DNA of 64,000 nt from Flavobacterium sp. N3904 (GTDB lineage Bacteria; Bacteroidota; Bacteroidia; Flavobacteriales; Flavobacteriaceae): positions 4,133,501 to 4,197,500 of the forward strand of contig NZ_CP110009.1 in the NCBI RefSeq assembly GCF_025947305.1, written 5' to 3'. The notes beneath the pieces were generated by a model. It saw only the letters and a list, made by a program, of their open reading frames with translations. It was not told the origin of the DNA and did no database searches. Below are positions 1-10,500 of this stretch, in pieces; positions within the stretch are counted from its first letter, which is position 1; every line of letters begins with the position of its first letter. Position numbers and translations under genes: made by a program.

Positions 1-508
1 CATCACCAGGGGCAAATCTTTTATCTCCATTCAATGGAATTCCTCCAAACCATTTTACTAATTCAAAATGATAGTAGGCTCTAAGAAAACGTGTTTCTGC
101 AATGACTTGTGTTTTTCCTGCAAAGTCAGTTTTGTCTTTAAATTCCAATATGTAATTTGCTCTTTGAACCCCTGCAAACATCCAATCCCACAAATTTTTA
201 AGTTGATCGTTTGTTGGCGTTTGGGTCATATCGTCAATTTGCTGAAAGCCGATAACATCCGTAGGACTTTCTCCCCCTGCTAAGGTATTATCCGATGCTA
301 TTTCTCCCATTAAAACATTGATATAAGTAGATTGAAGTAAATCATAGGCTCCAATCAATGCTTTATCATAATCTGCTTCGGAATTGAAATAATTTTCGGA
401 GTCTATAGAATATGCTATATCACGTTCCGTAAAATTATCGCTACATGAAACGAAAATTGCCGAGAACAGTGCGATACTTGCTACTGTAATAAATATATAC
501 TTTTTCAT
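1..508 (-). CDS. SusD/RagB-family surface glycan-binding lipoprotein (N-terminal part, cut by window edge)
   Basis: Only the first 169 residues are inside the window. They begin with a lipoprotein signal whose Cys is residue 22 (FVSC), followed by Ser-Asp-Asn-Phe; such an acidic stretch after the Cys resembles the surface-export signal of Flavobacterium lipoproteins. The typical SusD N-terminal motif RFLRAYYHFELVKWFGGIP is present near residue 155. SusD proteins form a lid over the SusC barrel and bind the incoming oligomer outside the cell. The start is 10 bp after the susC stop, so the two are co-transcribed. The rest of the gene and any later operon genes lie beyond the left edge, so the substrate cannot be deduced. 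Confidence 0.93.
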   Translation of the reverse strand, partial: MKKYIFITVASIALFSAIFVSCSDNFTERDIAYSIDSENYFNSEADYDKALIGAYDLLQSTYINVLMGEIASDNTLAGGESPTDVIGFQQIDDMTQTPTNDQLKNLWDWMFAGVQRANYILEFKDKTDFAGKTQVIAETRFLRAYYHFELVKWFGGIPLNGDKRFAPGD

Positions 509-518
509 TTTTTACTAA

Positions 519-3500
519 TTAAAAATTAACGTTTAAACCTAACAAATACGTTCTGGGGATTGGGTAGAAACCATAATCGATTCCGCCACCAATAGGAGCT
601 CCACTAGAAGCACCTGGATCAAATCCTTTGTATTTTGTAAATGTGTATAGATTATTGGCTCCTATATAAACTCTTAGCTTAGTTAAACCAGCTTTAGCAA
701 AATAATTAGGATCTACAGAATAACCTATTTGCATGTTTTGAATACGAACAAAAGAAGCATCTTCTACATAATAATCAGAGAAAACATTATTTGATGTTGC
801 ACTAGTTGTAACTCTTGGCACTGTATTGCTTGTTCCTTCACCAGTCCATCGATCCAGAACATAATCTAGACGATTTACATCTGAAAGCGTTCTTTCGTAA
901 TTTCTAACCATGTCATTTCCAATTGATGCATACGTAAATGCAACGAAATCGAAGTTTTTATAATCCAATTGAATATTAAAACCCATCGTAGTTGCCGCGA
1001 TTGGACTACCAATATCGGTTCTGTCTGAAGTATTGATCACACCATCCCCGTTGATATCTACATAACGAATATCACCCGCTTGAGCAGCTGCGCCTAGTGC
1101 TACTTGAGATGGAGCAGCATCAACTTCGGCTTGATTTTGAAAAATACCATCCGTTTTATATCCATAGAAATATCCTATTGGTTTACCAACCTGCATTCTT
1201 GCCGGAGCTGGCTGCCCCACACTAAAAGCACCTCCTTCAATATAACCTGTCCCGTTATTTACAGCTGTAACTTCATTTTGAATAAAAGTAACATTATAAC
1301 CCAAACTTAAAGTAAGATCATTAGAAAAAGTATTTTTATAATCTATTGCAAACTCAAAACCTGAGTTTTTAACATCCCCTGCGTTTATAGTTGGTGCACT
1401 TGCTCCCGGAGCAGCTGTACCAATAATACCGGAAACCGGAATGTTTGGAATCAATAAATCGGCTCTGGTATCAATAAAATAATCGGCTACAATATTGATT
1501 TTGCTGTCAAACATTTTCATATCCAAACCAACATCAAATTTCTGGGCTTCTTCCCATTTTAAATTTGGATTTGGAATTTGTCCCGTTGCTGTACCGTTTA
1601 CAAGTGCACCATTAAAAACGTATGCTGCCTCACCAGTCAATAGTGAAACATATCCATTATTTGGAATTTGATCGTTTCCTAAAACACCGTAACTTCCTCT
1701 TAATTTCAAGAAATTTACAATTCCTGTGTCACCTCCAAAGAAACCTTCATCCGAAATAATCCAACCAGCAGTAGCCGATGGAAAATAAGCTATTCTATTA
1801 TTTGGTCCAAATTTAGTAGATGAATCACGTCTCAACATGGCCGACAAAAGGTATTTTCCTTTATAATCGTATTGTGCTCTAGCAAAATAAGAAAGTCTTC
1901 TTTCGTCATAACTATACGAATTGTTTGGAGCTGTTGTTGGCATTCCATTCGCCAAATGAATATCGGCATAATCCCAAGAATTATAAGGAACATCAAAACC
2001 TGTAGCAAATAATCCGTTTCCAAATTCTTTAAAGACTGTTGTTCCCAACGTTCCAACAATATTATGATCGCCTATTTTTTTTGAATAAGTCCCGTATAAA
2101 TCGAAAGAATAATTATTATCAAAAACAGCACTTTGAGTAACCGAACTTCTTAAAACATCAAATACTTTACCTCCGTAAGAAATTTGTTTGGCAAAATTTC
2201 TGGATTGTCCGCTTTGAGTATTAAAACCAAAAGCACCTGAAAGCACAAAAGCATTAGTAAACTTATAATCCAATCCTAAGTTTCCATTAAATTTTCTTAA
2301 TTCATAATCATTGTATGTATTAGCAATTTGGGCTAATGGGTTAATAATTTCGATACCCAAACCTACGGTGCTCGGTACCAAAGAGTAATCTCCGGCACTG
2401 TCATACGGCAATTGAGTGGAAGGCACATTTAACGCATTAAACAAAACCGATCCCAAACCATTATCATTCAAAGTTTTTCTGGTTTGAAGTGTATAAATTA
2501 CATTGGTTTTTAGTTTTAATTTATCCGTAACATCTGCACCCAAAGCTATTCTTCCTGTATTTCTAGAAAAACCAGATTTATCACCACCTACTATTCCTTG
2601 TTGATCCAAATGTGATCCACTAACAGAGTACGATATTTTTTCAGATCCTCCAGAGATAGATAAATCATAATTGATTATTGGGGCTTCTTGGAAAATTTCC
2701 TTTTGCCAATTCGTTCCATTTCCTAGTCCAGAAACGTTTGGATAAGGAAGTGCCTTTCCTCCATTTGCGTAGCTTTCATTAAGCAATAAAGCATATTCTG
2801 TTGCATTCAATAACGGTATAGTTCTACTTGTTTCTTGAATTCCGGTTGATGAATTAAAAGATATTTTGGCTTTAGAATTTCTTTTTCCCGATTTGGTGGT
2901 TACCAATATAATTCCGTTTGCACCAATAGTACCATAAATAGCTGCTTGGGCATCTTTAAGAACGGTAAGGGATTCTATATCACTTGGATTTAATGTACTC
3001 AAATCACCTTGATACCCATCAATAATTGCAGTTGGTTTGTTTTCGCCGTTGGTCGCAATACCACGAATTCGAACACTAATATCTGCTCCTGGAGCACCGC
3101 CAACAGTTGTTACTGTAACCCCAGTTACAGTCCCCTGTAAAGCTTGTTCAATTTTTATCGGTTGCAGTATTTCAATGGTTTTACTATTTACCACACTCAC
3201 GGCACCAGTAACTTGTTTTTTCTTTACGTTTCCATATCCAATTACAACTACTTCGTTCAAAGTTTTTGCTTCGTCGTCCAATATTATAACAACATTAGTT
3301 TCTGCAGAGGTAACCTTATACTCTTGAGTTTTATATCCAACGTAAGTAAATACGAGTGTGGTTCCAGATGAAATACCTTTAATGGTAAATTTACCATCAA
3401 AATCGGTTGACATCGTATTGCCAGTATTCTTATCCTGAACATTTACACCATACAAGGGTAAACCCGAACCTTTTTCCTTTACAATTCCTTCAACATTGAT

Positions 3501-3563
3501 TTTTTGGGCAAATCCAAAAGTTGAAAAAAGCAAAAAGATAATTAATAAATGATTTGACTTCAT
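519..3563 (-). CDS. SusC/RagA-family TonB-dependent outer-membrane transporter
   Basis: 1014 residues, full length for the family. A signal peptide (about 1-19) is followed by a CarboxypepD_reg-like domain (about 24-98), the SusC signature LNEVVVIGYG at 102-111, a TonB plug (about 112-230) and a long Asn/Gly/aromatic-rich beta-barrel that ends in an aromatic residue (NVNF). SusC barrels import oligosaccharides, or sometimes peptides, across the outer membrane using TonB energy, with SusD as the lid. It is the first gene of the susCD unit. A -7 promoter box lies 28 nt upstream, and a 22-bp repeat shared with the giant-protein unit lies about 200 bp upstream. The substrate is not evident from the sequence. 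Confidence 0.96.
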   Translation of the reverse strand: MKSNHLLIIFLLFSTFGFAQKINVEGIVKEKGSGLPLYGVNVQDKNTGNTMSTDFDGKFTIKGISSGTTLVFTYVGYKTQEYKVTSAETNVVIILDDEAKTLNEVVVIGYGNVKKKQVTGAVSVVNSKTIEILQPIKIEQALQGTVTGVTVTTVGGAPGADISVRIRGIATNGENKPTAIIDGYQGDLSTLNPSDIESLTVLKDAQAAIYGTIGANGIILVTTKSGKRNSKAKISFNSSTGIQETSRTIPLLNATEYALLLNESYANGGKALPYPNVSGLGNGTNWQKEIFQEAPIINYDLSISGGSEKISYSVSGSHLDQQGIVGGDKSGFSRNTGRIALGADVTDKLKLKTNVIYTLQTRKTLNDNGLGSVLFNALNVPSTQLPYDSAGDYSLVPSTVGLGIEIINPLAQIANTYNDYELRKFNGNLGLDYKFTNAFVLSGAFGFNTQSGQSRNFAKQISYGGKVFDVLRSSVTQSAVFDNNYSFDLYGTYSKKIGDHNIVGTLGTTVFKEFGNGLFATGFDVPYNSWDYADIHLANGMPTTAPNNSYSYDERRLSYFARAQYDYKGKYLLSAMLRRDSSTKFGPNNRIAYFPSATAGWIISDEGFFGGDTGIVNFLKLRGSYGVLGNDQIPNNGYVSLLTGEAAYVFNGALVNGTATGQIPNPNLKWEEAQKFDVGLDMKMFDSKINIVADYFIDTRADLLIPNIPVSGIIGTAAPGASAPTINAGDVKNSGFEFAIDYKNTFSNDLTLSLGYNVTFIQNEVTAVNNGTGYIEGGAFSVGQPAPARMQVGKPIGYFYGYKTDGIFQNQAEVDAAPSQVALGAAAQAGDIRYVDINGDGVINTSDRTDIGSPIAATTMGFNIQLDYKNFDFVAFTYASIGNDMVRNYERTLSDVNRLDYVLDRWTGEGTSNTVPRVTTSATSNNVFSDYYVEDASFVRIQNMQIGYSVDPNYFAKAGLTKLRVYIGANNLYTFTKYKGFDPGASSGAPIGGGIDYGFYPIPRTYLLGLNVNF

Positions 3564-3590
3564 AATTCATAAGTTTTAGTTAGTGAATTA

Positions 3591-3598
3591 CAAACTTA
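3591..3598 (-). promoter_or_regulatory. -7 promoter element of susCD
   Basis: Minus-strand TAAGTTTG fits the Bacteroidetes -7 consensus TAnnTTTG and ends 27 nt before the susC ATG. I see no clear -33 TTTG at the usual spacing, so the promoter may depend on an activator. Confidence 0.5.
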
Positions 3599-3739
3599 TG
3601 AGGAAGCAACGACGATTGTATAAAAACAACCACAACAAAAAATATACAATTCAAAAAAACCAATATTAAATTATCAATATCACATTAAATACCAACAAAT
3701 AAAGAGAAATTGAAAATAAAATCTTTTTTGGCCAAGCAT

Positions 3740-3773
3740 AAAAAAACCACAACTATCACGTTAATGTTGTGGT
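3740..3773 (-). terminator. Intrinsic terminator of the regulator gene
   Basis: On the minus strand ACCACAAC (3773-3766) pairs with GTTGTGGT (3753-3746) across a 12-nt loop and is followed by a run of T. It lies 35 bp after the stop of the sensor-regulator gene. Its first arm lies inside the 22-bp shared element, so the two signals overlap. Confidence 0.6.
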
Positions 3774-3784
3774 AATGTATAGGT
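3763..3784 (-). promoter_or_regulatory. 22-bp shared element, copy 1 (candidate operator of the local regulator)
   Basis: Read on the plus strand it is two 11-bp direct repeats, AATGTTGTGGT then AATGTATAGGT, matching at 8 of 11 positions. The identical 22 bp occurs at 14550-14571. The distance from the element to the predicted -7 box is 164 nt here and 163 nt there. Eleven-bp spacing puts both half-sites on the same face of the helix, as expected for a dimeric activator. That the neighbouring LuxR-type regulator binds it is inference. Confidence 0.6.
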
Positions 3785-3807
3785 GATTTATAAAAATAGC
3801 AACCGAC

Positions 3808-6609
3808 CTATACCTCCATGATATACTCAACAAGTCCTTGCTCATGTGATAAATCCATTTTTTTACGCAAACGATATCTTTTTATCTCTACGCTTCGAAC
3901 CGATATATTAAATAAAGGAGCAACTTCCTTAGATGAAAGGTTCAGTCTGAGGTAAGCACAAAGTCTCAAATCGTTTGGCGTTAAGGTTGGATGTGCCTGT
4001 TTTATCCTTTTCAGAAAGTCTTTGTCTGCATTGTCAAAAGCTTCTTTAAAGACACTCCAGGAATCTTCTTCGGTAATGTTTTTATTAATGGTACTTATTA
4101 CGGATTTGATATTCGAATTGCCATTTTCATTCGTTTTTTTCAAGTCCTCTTTTATAAAAGCCAGTAATTCATTCTTACTATTTAAACTCATTGTTGAAAC
4201 AGCCAACTCTCGGTTCTTTGAATCAACATCAAGAGAGAGTTGTTCGTTTCTAAGCTTCATTAATTGCTGTTCATTCTCCAATTCCTGAATTTCCAATAAT
4301 AAATTATTTTCTTCAATTAGTTTTTCTCTTTGTTTTCGATAGTAATTTAAGTACGCTTTGTTTATGAAATGAACTATTATAAGAAACATGATTAAGTAAA
4401 TGAAAACAGCAAAATTTGTATTGTACCAGGGTTTTAAAACAGTAAAAGAATAAATAGCGTTATTTTGCAATGTCTCGTTAGCAAATTTAGCTCTCACTTT
4501 AAAAACATAACTTCCAGGTGGTAAATTTTTAAAATTTACAGTTGATTTTGCGGACCAATCACTCCAAGTATCCTGAAATCCTTCTAATAAATACTGATAT
4601 TCAGCATTAATATATTTATTGTATTCAGGTACAGTATAACCAAAAGTGATGTTATTATCGTCATATTTAAAACTCCCCTCAGTATTTATGTCGCTATTTA
4701 CCAAATTCTCATTTAGTTTATTAGAAGTTACACTGGTTATTGATACCGAATAGTTTTTAAAACTCATATCGTTTATATTCATCGTATAAAAACCATCTGT
4801 AGCTCCAATAAGGTATTCTGAGTTTGATATTTGGGTAATATTTTCAAAACCCAACATAGAGTTTGTCAAAGAAGCTGGTATTGGAATTACATTTTTTTTA
4901 AGCTGATTGCTCATTTTGCTCAGGGAGAAATAATGAATGTAATTTTTGGAAAATAGCCAAAATTTATTCGAATTGTCCACGATCAATTTACCCGATGTAT
5001 ATTCGTCTTTCTCAAAAACAGAACTCAACAAATCATCTTTTTCAAATTGTTTTGTTTTGGGATTCAATTTAAAAATTCCTTCTTTGTAAGCATAATAAAT
5101 GTCACTATTATACTTTATCAAACTGGAATTTTTGCCTTTGGTTGGCGAAGAATATGTAATAAACGGACTCGCTTTGAGCAATCCTTTATCCAATTGAAAT
5201 CTAAAAACCCCTTTGTATTCATGACTTACATAAACTTCCAATGAATTTGTAATTTCGAAATATCGGGAAGAATAATCAAACCCTTTTATCTTATTTCTAA
5301 AAACCCATTGATTGTTCACCCTCTCCAAAACAGATATTCCATAATAATTGCCCTGAAGCAACAAATTTTCATGATAAGGGACTGTTTCAAACTTCCATGT
5401 GCCAGACTGTGAAAAAATATTTTTGGCAATCCCATTTTCAATAGTAAAAGTCCCAGAATCGTGTCCGCAAAATAAAGTTCCTTTGTATTCAAACAAAGAC
5501 CAAACTTGACCTTTGGTTCCATTTATAAATTTAAAATCTTCTTTACTGTTGTAATTTTTATAAAATAATCCCTGATTGGTTCCTACATACAATTTACCAT
5601 TAAATAATTTCGAAGTATAAACGGTCCCCAATACTCCAGTATCATCTGTAAAACTTTGAATAGGCGATTGCAAATTGATACAATTAATACCATTGTCAAG
5701 CCCTACCCAAAGATTATTATCTACATCTTCAAACAATGACAATGCGGTATTGTTACTTAAACCTTTATTTTGGGAAATATGGAATTTGATCTTCCCTTCT
5801 TTGGTCAAGACAAAAACACCATTCGATACAGTCCCTATGGCATAACTCCCATCTGAAAGTATTAAACTGCTGTACACACTACTGGTTTCTATTTGAGAAT
5901 CGGCTTCGGTAGCAAATTTTGTAACAATTGTTCCAACTAGTTTATAAAATCCATTCAATTGGGTTTGAATGAGAAGTCCTTCATTTATGGAAAAAACATT
6001 GATAATTCTGTTGTTTTTTAAAGCAGGGCTGTCTGAAACCAAATGTGCTTTTCCACTTTGCAATTCAAATAATCCTTCATTTACCGTTTGAAAATAAATA
6101 GAAGAATTTGTTTCGTACGATTTTGTAATTGTACTTTTAGGAGTGATAATCTTGAAAGTACCCAGTTTTGTATCATAAATATATATTCTGTCCAACGATT
6201 GAAAAATAACCCATTGATCATAATTTAAAACATTCCAAAATTGTTCATCATCCAGAATTTTATTTTTTATGGCTTTACTTAGTGAAGTGTACTTTAGCCT
6301 TCCATTGGGTTGTCTGGTCCAAAAACCAAATTCCATATAACAGCCTGTATAAATGCGGTTATTAATAACTTTTACAGATCGAATAATGGTTTCGTTTGGC
6401 GAAGGATATAATTGCCAATTTGAGCCGTTAAACTCAAGAAGACCCTCATTATTTGCGAAGAAAACGAATTGATTTTGTGATTGTGAAATCATCCAATTTT
6501 GATTACCGGCTCCATAAAAATTGGGCGAATATTTAATAATTGGAGGAAGCTCTTGAGAAAAAGCTATTGAGAATATAAAAAATAACAGAAAAGTAGTTTT
6601 TGTTTTCAA
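3808..6609 (-). CDS. Membrane sensor-regulator: beta-propeller, Y_Y_Y and LuxR-type HTH (SusR/HTCS-like, no kinase)
   Basis: 933 residues. A signal peptide (1-18) leads into a long periplasmic region of propeller-type repeats, then a Y_Y_Y domain (about 660-727, motif NLPPGSYVFKVRA). One membrane helix (about 732-750), a coiled coil (about 758-820) and a C-terminal LuxR-type HTH (about 876-925, LTPNDLRLCAYLRL) follow. There is no histidine-kinase or receiver domain, so the signal must pass directly from periplasm to the HTH. Proteins of this build control glycan-uptake loci, and this gene sits between two such transcription units. The start is TTG: no in-frame ATG lies between it and an upstream stop, and the signal peptide begins there. 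A terminator follows at 3740-3773. Confidence 0.9.
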   Translation of the reverse strand: MKTKTTFLLFFIFSIAFSQELPPIIKYSPNFYGAGNQNWMISQSQNQFVFFANNEGLLEFNGSNWQLYPSPNETIIRSVKVINNRIYTGCYMEFGFWTRQPNGRLKYTSLSKAIKNKILDDEQFWNVLNYDQWVIFQSLDRIYIYDTKLGTFKIITPKSTITKSYETNSSIYFQTVNEGLFELQSGKAHLVSDSPALKNNRIINVFSINEGLLIQTQLNGFYKLVGTIVTKFATEADSQIETSSVYSSLILSDGSYAIGTVSNGVFVLTKEGKIKFHISQNKGLSNNTALSLFEDVDNNLWVGLDNGINCINLQSPIQSFTDDTGVLGTVYTSKLFNGKLYVGTNQGLFYKNYNSKEDFKFINGTKGQVWSLFEYKGTLFCGHDSGTFTIENGIAKNIFSQSGTWKFETVPYHENLLLQGNYYGISVLERVNNQWVFRNKIKGFDYSSRYFEITNSLEVYVSHEYKGVFRFQLDKGLLKASPFITYSSPTKGKNSSLIKYNSDIYYAYKEGIFKLNPKTKQFEKDDLLSSVFEKDEYTSGKLIVDNSNKFWLFSKNYIHYFSLSKMSNQLKKNVIPIPASLTNSMLGFENITQISNSEYLIGATDGFYTMNINDMSFKNYSVSITSVTSNKLNENLVNSDINTEGSFKYDDNNITFGYTVPEYNKYINAEYQYLLEGFQDTWSDWSAKSTVNFKNLPPGSYVFKVRAKFANETLQNNAIYSFTVLKPWYNTNFAVFIYLIMFLIIVHFINKAYLNYYRKQREKLIEENNLLLEIQELENEQQLMKLRNEQLSLDVDSKNRELAVSTMSLNSKNELLAFIKEDLKKTNENGNSNIKSVISTINKNITEEDSWSVFKEAFDNADKDFLKRIKQAHPTLTPNDLRLCAYLRLNLSSKEVAPLFNISVRSVEIKRYRLRKKMDLSHEQGLVEYIMEV

Positions 6610-6728
6610 AGGTGATATGGTATTAAAAAATTAGAGAATATCAGATGGGGAAAAAGTCCATCAATATCAGGTTGTAAAATAATAATTTTGCACTAACTAA
6701 ATTATTATTAAAAATACAAATCGTAAAA

Positions 6729-6736
6729 CAAAAATA
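6729..6736 (-). promoter_or_regulatory. -7 promoter element of the sensor-regulator gene
   Basis: Minus-strand TATTTTTG matches TAnnTTTG about 120 nt before the TTG start, which implies a leader of about 110 nt. No copy of the 22-bp shared element is visible here, so the regulator may be expressed independently. Confidence 0.4.
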
Positions 6737-6805
6737 GCGTAAAAAACCAAGTTTTGCATCTAATCCTTAAGTATTTCTTAAAGTAAGATTATTGCAATAA
6801 AACAA

Positions 6806-6837
6806 AAAAAGCGTCTCGGATTTCCGAGACGCTTTTT
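6806..6837 (-). terminator. Intrinsic terminator of the giant-protein/lipoprotein operon
   Basis: A perfect 14-bp stem (arms AAAAAGCGTCTCGG and its complement) with a 4-nt loop, followed on the minus strand by a T run. It lies just after the lipoprotein stop and separates that operon from the regulator gene. Confidence 0.85.
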
Positions 6838-6863
6838 ACAATTCTAAAAATAATTATAAAAAA

Positions 6864-7550
6864 TTAATTTGTTCTAAAGCTCCAAATTTGGCCAATTGAC
6901 TCTCCACCCTTATCATCTTTTACAACAACTTTCCAAAAGTATTGTTTTGAAGCCATTACATTTACATCAAGAGTAGGAGTTACTTGATTTACACCAACTT
7001 TTTCCGTTGGTGGATTTGTAGTTCCAAAATACACATCATAAACAAGCTTATCCTTCGTATCAACATCATTTGCTGTCCATTTGAGTGTTGCCGTGTTGGT
7101 ACTCATAACAGAATTTAATTCAGGAGAAACAAGTTCTGGAGAAAAGGGTAAATAATTAATTACACCATCTCCCGCTGTATAAAAACTAAAAGTAGCGGAA
7201 TAGGTACTGGATAAATCTTCATTATCCGTTGATTTTACTCTCCAATAGTAAGCAGTTGCTTTTTCTAAAGTAAAGTTTTGATAGGTTGCAGAACTCTCCG
7301 CTGTCATTACAATATGTGCAAAATCCTTATCTTTCGCAACTTGTATTTGATAGATTATAGGATCATTATTAGAATCTACGGCAGCATCCCATTGAAAACT
7401 TACTGCATTATTGGCACACAATTTATTGTTTACCGGAGAAAGCAATGTTGGCGTTGTAGGCGCTACATTTGCAGACTCTGAAGGTGCATCTTCATTTCCG
7501 CAGGAGATTAGGAAAACACTAATGATAGATAAATATATAAATTTTTTCAT
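6864..7550 (-). CDS. Surface lipoprotein with two fibronectin-III-like domains
   Basis: 228 residues. A lipoprotein signal has Cys at residue 17 (LISC) and is followed by Gly-Asn-Glu-Asp, an acidic stretch consistent with surface export in Flavobacteria. Two similar beta-sandwich domains follow (about 30-130 and 135-228). Each has the FN3-like pattern of TPTLLSPVN or SPELVSPELN at the start and an aromatic-Trp-[RK]-V strand (YYWRVKSTD, YFWKVVVKD) near the end. No catalytic motif is seen. It starts 2 bp after the stop of the 2267-residue protein, so the pair is one operon. Likely role: cell-surface binding or anchoring partner of the giant protein, in the manner of SusE/F-type lipoproteins (inference). 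Confidence 0.75.
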   Translation of the reverse strand: MKKFIYLSIISVFLISCGNEDAPSESANVAPTTPTLLSPVNNKLCANNAVSFQWDAAVDSNNDPIIYQIQVAKDKDFAHIVMTAESSATYQNFTLEKATAYYWRVKSTDNEDLSSTYSATFSFYTAGDGVINYLPFSPELVSPELNSVMSTNTATLKWTANDVDTKDKLVYDVYFGTTNPPTEKVGVNQVTPTLDVNVMASKQYFWKVVVKDDKGGESIGQIWSFRTN

Positions 7551-7552
7551 CT

Positions 7553-10500
7553 TTATTTTTTTATGATTTTTAAATAGGACGGAGTTTCTAAATACACTTT
7601 TGCGATATAAATTCCATCTGTCTGACCTTCAAGACTTAACTTTACTGTTCCATTTTCCAAAGGATATGAGTTGCTTGAAATAAACACCGAATTCAAAGAG
7701 TATAAATCGATAACAACTTCTTTTCTATTTGTTGGAATTGCAATTTCGAAACTACCTGAAGTTGGGTTTGGAAAGGCAGCAGAAGAATCCAAAATACCTT
7801 CAATTTTTTTAGTATATGTTCCTTCGCATATTTTAGCTGTTTTTACTTCTAACAGACTTTCCTTGTTTACATCCAAAGTAAAAGTTGAAAAAGGAGTTTC
7901 AAATTGTTCTTCCCCATCTAAGTAAACTTTGTAAGGAGCAGTTCCTTCAGTCATAACAACAGTCAGTTTATTAAAAGATGACTTATTAATTTTCCCTGTT
8001 ATTGTTGACCCTTTTGGAACCTCAGCCGTAAAGCTTTGCACGTAAGAATCTCCTTTAACCGAAATAGAAATAGTATACACTCCAGGAGCTAAATTAAACA
8101 CTCTTAAACTGTTTGTAGTAAACTCATAACTTTTGTCATTTATAATTGCCACATAAGTATGAGATTCTAAAGCTTTAATGTTTATTTCTCCATTTTTCTC
8201 ACCCAAACACGTTTCACCAGTTGTTTCAATGGTAAAGTTATTTGATTTTAAATCACGAGCAACTGCAATACTTATAGTAGTACTGGCACTTCCTGAACTA
8301 TTAGCACCTGTTACAGTAAACGTCGTTGCTGAACTCAATGCTGTTGGAGTACCACTAATACCCGCTGTTGAAGTATCAAAATTTAATCCTGCTGGTAAAG
8401 CCGGACTAATGCTATACCCGCTCGCTGGTACTAATCCGCCACTATTAATAATTGCCAATGGATAAATTGCTTTTCCTACTAGATAGGTTTGACTAGTAAC
8501 ACCATAACTCAATACAGGTTCCAAAGCTACTTCTACCATCTTTACATCATCAAAGTAATAGATTTTTTCAGTTCCAGTAGAACCAAATCCGAAGAAAACA
8601 GTCGCTTTATCATAGTTATAGGCAAGATTAATAGCAGAAGTTCCAGAAACAGGTTTAGCAAAATCAAACTCAACTGTTTCCCATCCTTTTGCTGTTGTAA
8701 CAGTACTTTCTGTTTCTATAGTATGGTTTTTATCAGCATGATCTTCTACTTTTAATCGAACGATTGTTCCTGCATCTGGAGACCAAATACGAACACTCAT
8801 TTTGGTTACAGTTGAAGAAAAAGGAATTTTATTTTTAAATCCTAAACCAGAAGCTGCAGAAATGGTGGTTCCAGCCCAAGTCTCTGAAACAGCAGGTTTC
8901 ACCACTTTAGCCACTTTGTTTGTAGCCAAAGTTGGATCTGTTACAATGGTAGAGCCTTCTGCACCACCAAATCCTAATAATGAATAATCTACATTAGCGT
9001 CATCAAAAGTAACTGGTAAATCCATTTGTGCTAACACAGCAGATGCATCTTTCCAGAAGTAAAAATTATCTAAGAATACATTTGATCCTTGTTTTTCAGA
9101 AGTTAACTTCATTTGAAACACTTTAGCCAAATCAACACCTGGTACAGTGGTAGAATTTAAATCAAAATCAAAACTATTCCATCCTGCTTGAGTAGGTGTG
9201 AATTTAAGCGCAGCTTCTACACTTCCGCCTGGCGTTTGCTGTACTAATGCAAGACTAACCGATTTTGCATCATTAAACCATAAATCAATATGGATTTTAT
9301 TCATATCCGACACATTGAAAACTTCTCCGTCAGGAAGTGTAATTCCTTGATAAGTAAAGTCTTTTAATAATCGTGCATTATCACCTGAAACAATAACTAC
9401 ATCAGAAACAACAGTAGATTGTCCCCAACATTGACACCAGTTCCCTGCTTTGTAAACAGCATAGACATCACTAAAAATAGATTTAACATCTGCAGCATTA
9501 CGTACAGGTGGTGTTGTAGCTGAAACAGTAGGATTTTCTACTGGAGGAGCAACGTAGTCAGGCTCAAATAGTTTTTTGGCCGAAAATTTAATATCGTCAA
9601 AATACAAAACTACATCTGAGCTTCTAACTGGATCTGTATCTGATCTGAAATCTGGAAAAACAACAAATTTGTTAATCATTGTTGCATCACCACTTTTAAT
9701 AAATGGAGAAATATCAAAAGTCATTAACTCCCATTCATTAATTTTTGTGTTATTCTTTTTGATTTCAAAAGTGGTACCGTTGAACTTGGTAGCCATTTTA
9801 ATTCCAACTGGACTAATAACTGACTTGTAAACCATCATGGTAACAGTAGTAGATGTTGCATCTAGTTCCCATGTACCTATAGATCCACTAGCAGTTTCAC
9901 ATCCAGCCCAACGTTGTCCTGTTGGAACAGCTGTAAATTTACCCACCTTGTCTGAAGTATTAATTCCAGTTTTTGAAGGATTGTTTGCAAATTCAAATCC
10001 AGTTTGACCCGGATTTTCAAATGAATTCCAACTACCAATCACACTACCTGTTTCAAAAGAAACTAAATAATTAGTAGATGGCGCAACAGGAATCGACGCT
10101 TGTTTAACATCATCAAAATAATAAGTAGAATTGGCACTTCCGTCTCCTACAGTTCCAAAATCAAACATGAAAACCATAAAATCGGCAGCATTATTAGTAG
10201 CTACTTTTGTAAAATCAAAAGTTAATTCTTCCCAAGTATTTGCTGCAGTAACCCCTGTAGATTCTTGTTCAAAATTTCCAGCAGTACCTTCAAATTTTAA
10301 TAAAAGTTTTTTACCCGCAACTGGAGACCACACTTTTACTTTAAACAATTTGTCAGTTGTAAAATCAACAGGAGTAGCCATTTTAATTTTGCTACCTGCC
10401 CACGTTGCTCCAGCACCTTTTACCATTTTGGCCACATTGGCACTTGTATTTACTCCGTTACTTTGAGGATTAGCAATTTTTGTTGTTACACCACCATCAA

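Noticed and set aside
3615..3650. Inverted repeat ATTGTATA/TATACAAT in the susC leader
   Set aside because: 8-bp arms with a 20-nt spacer in AT-rich DNA, and no second copy before the giant gene; could be chance.
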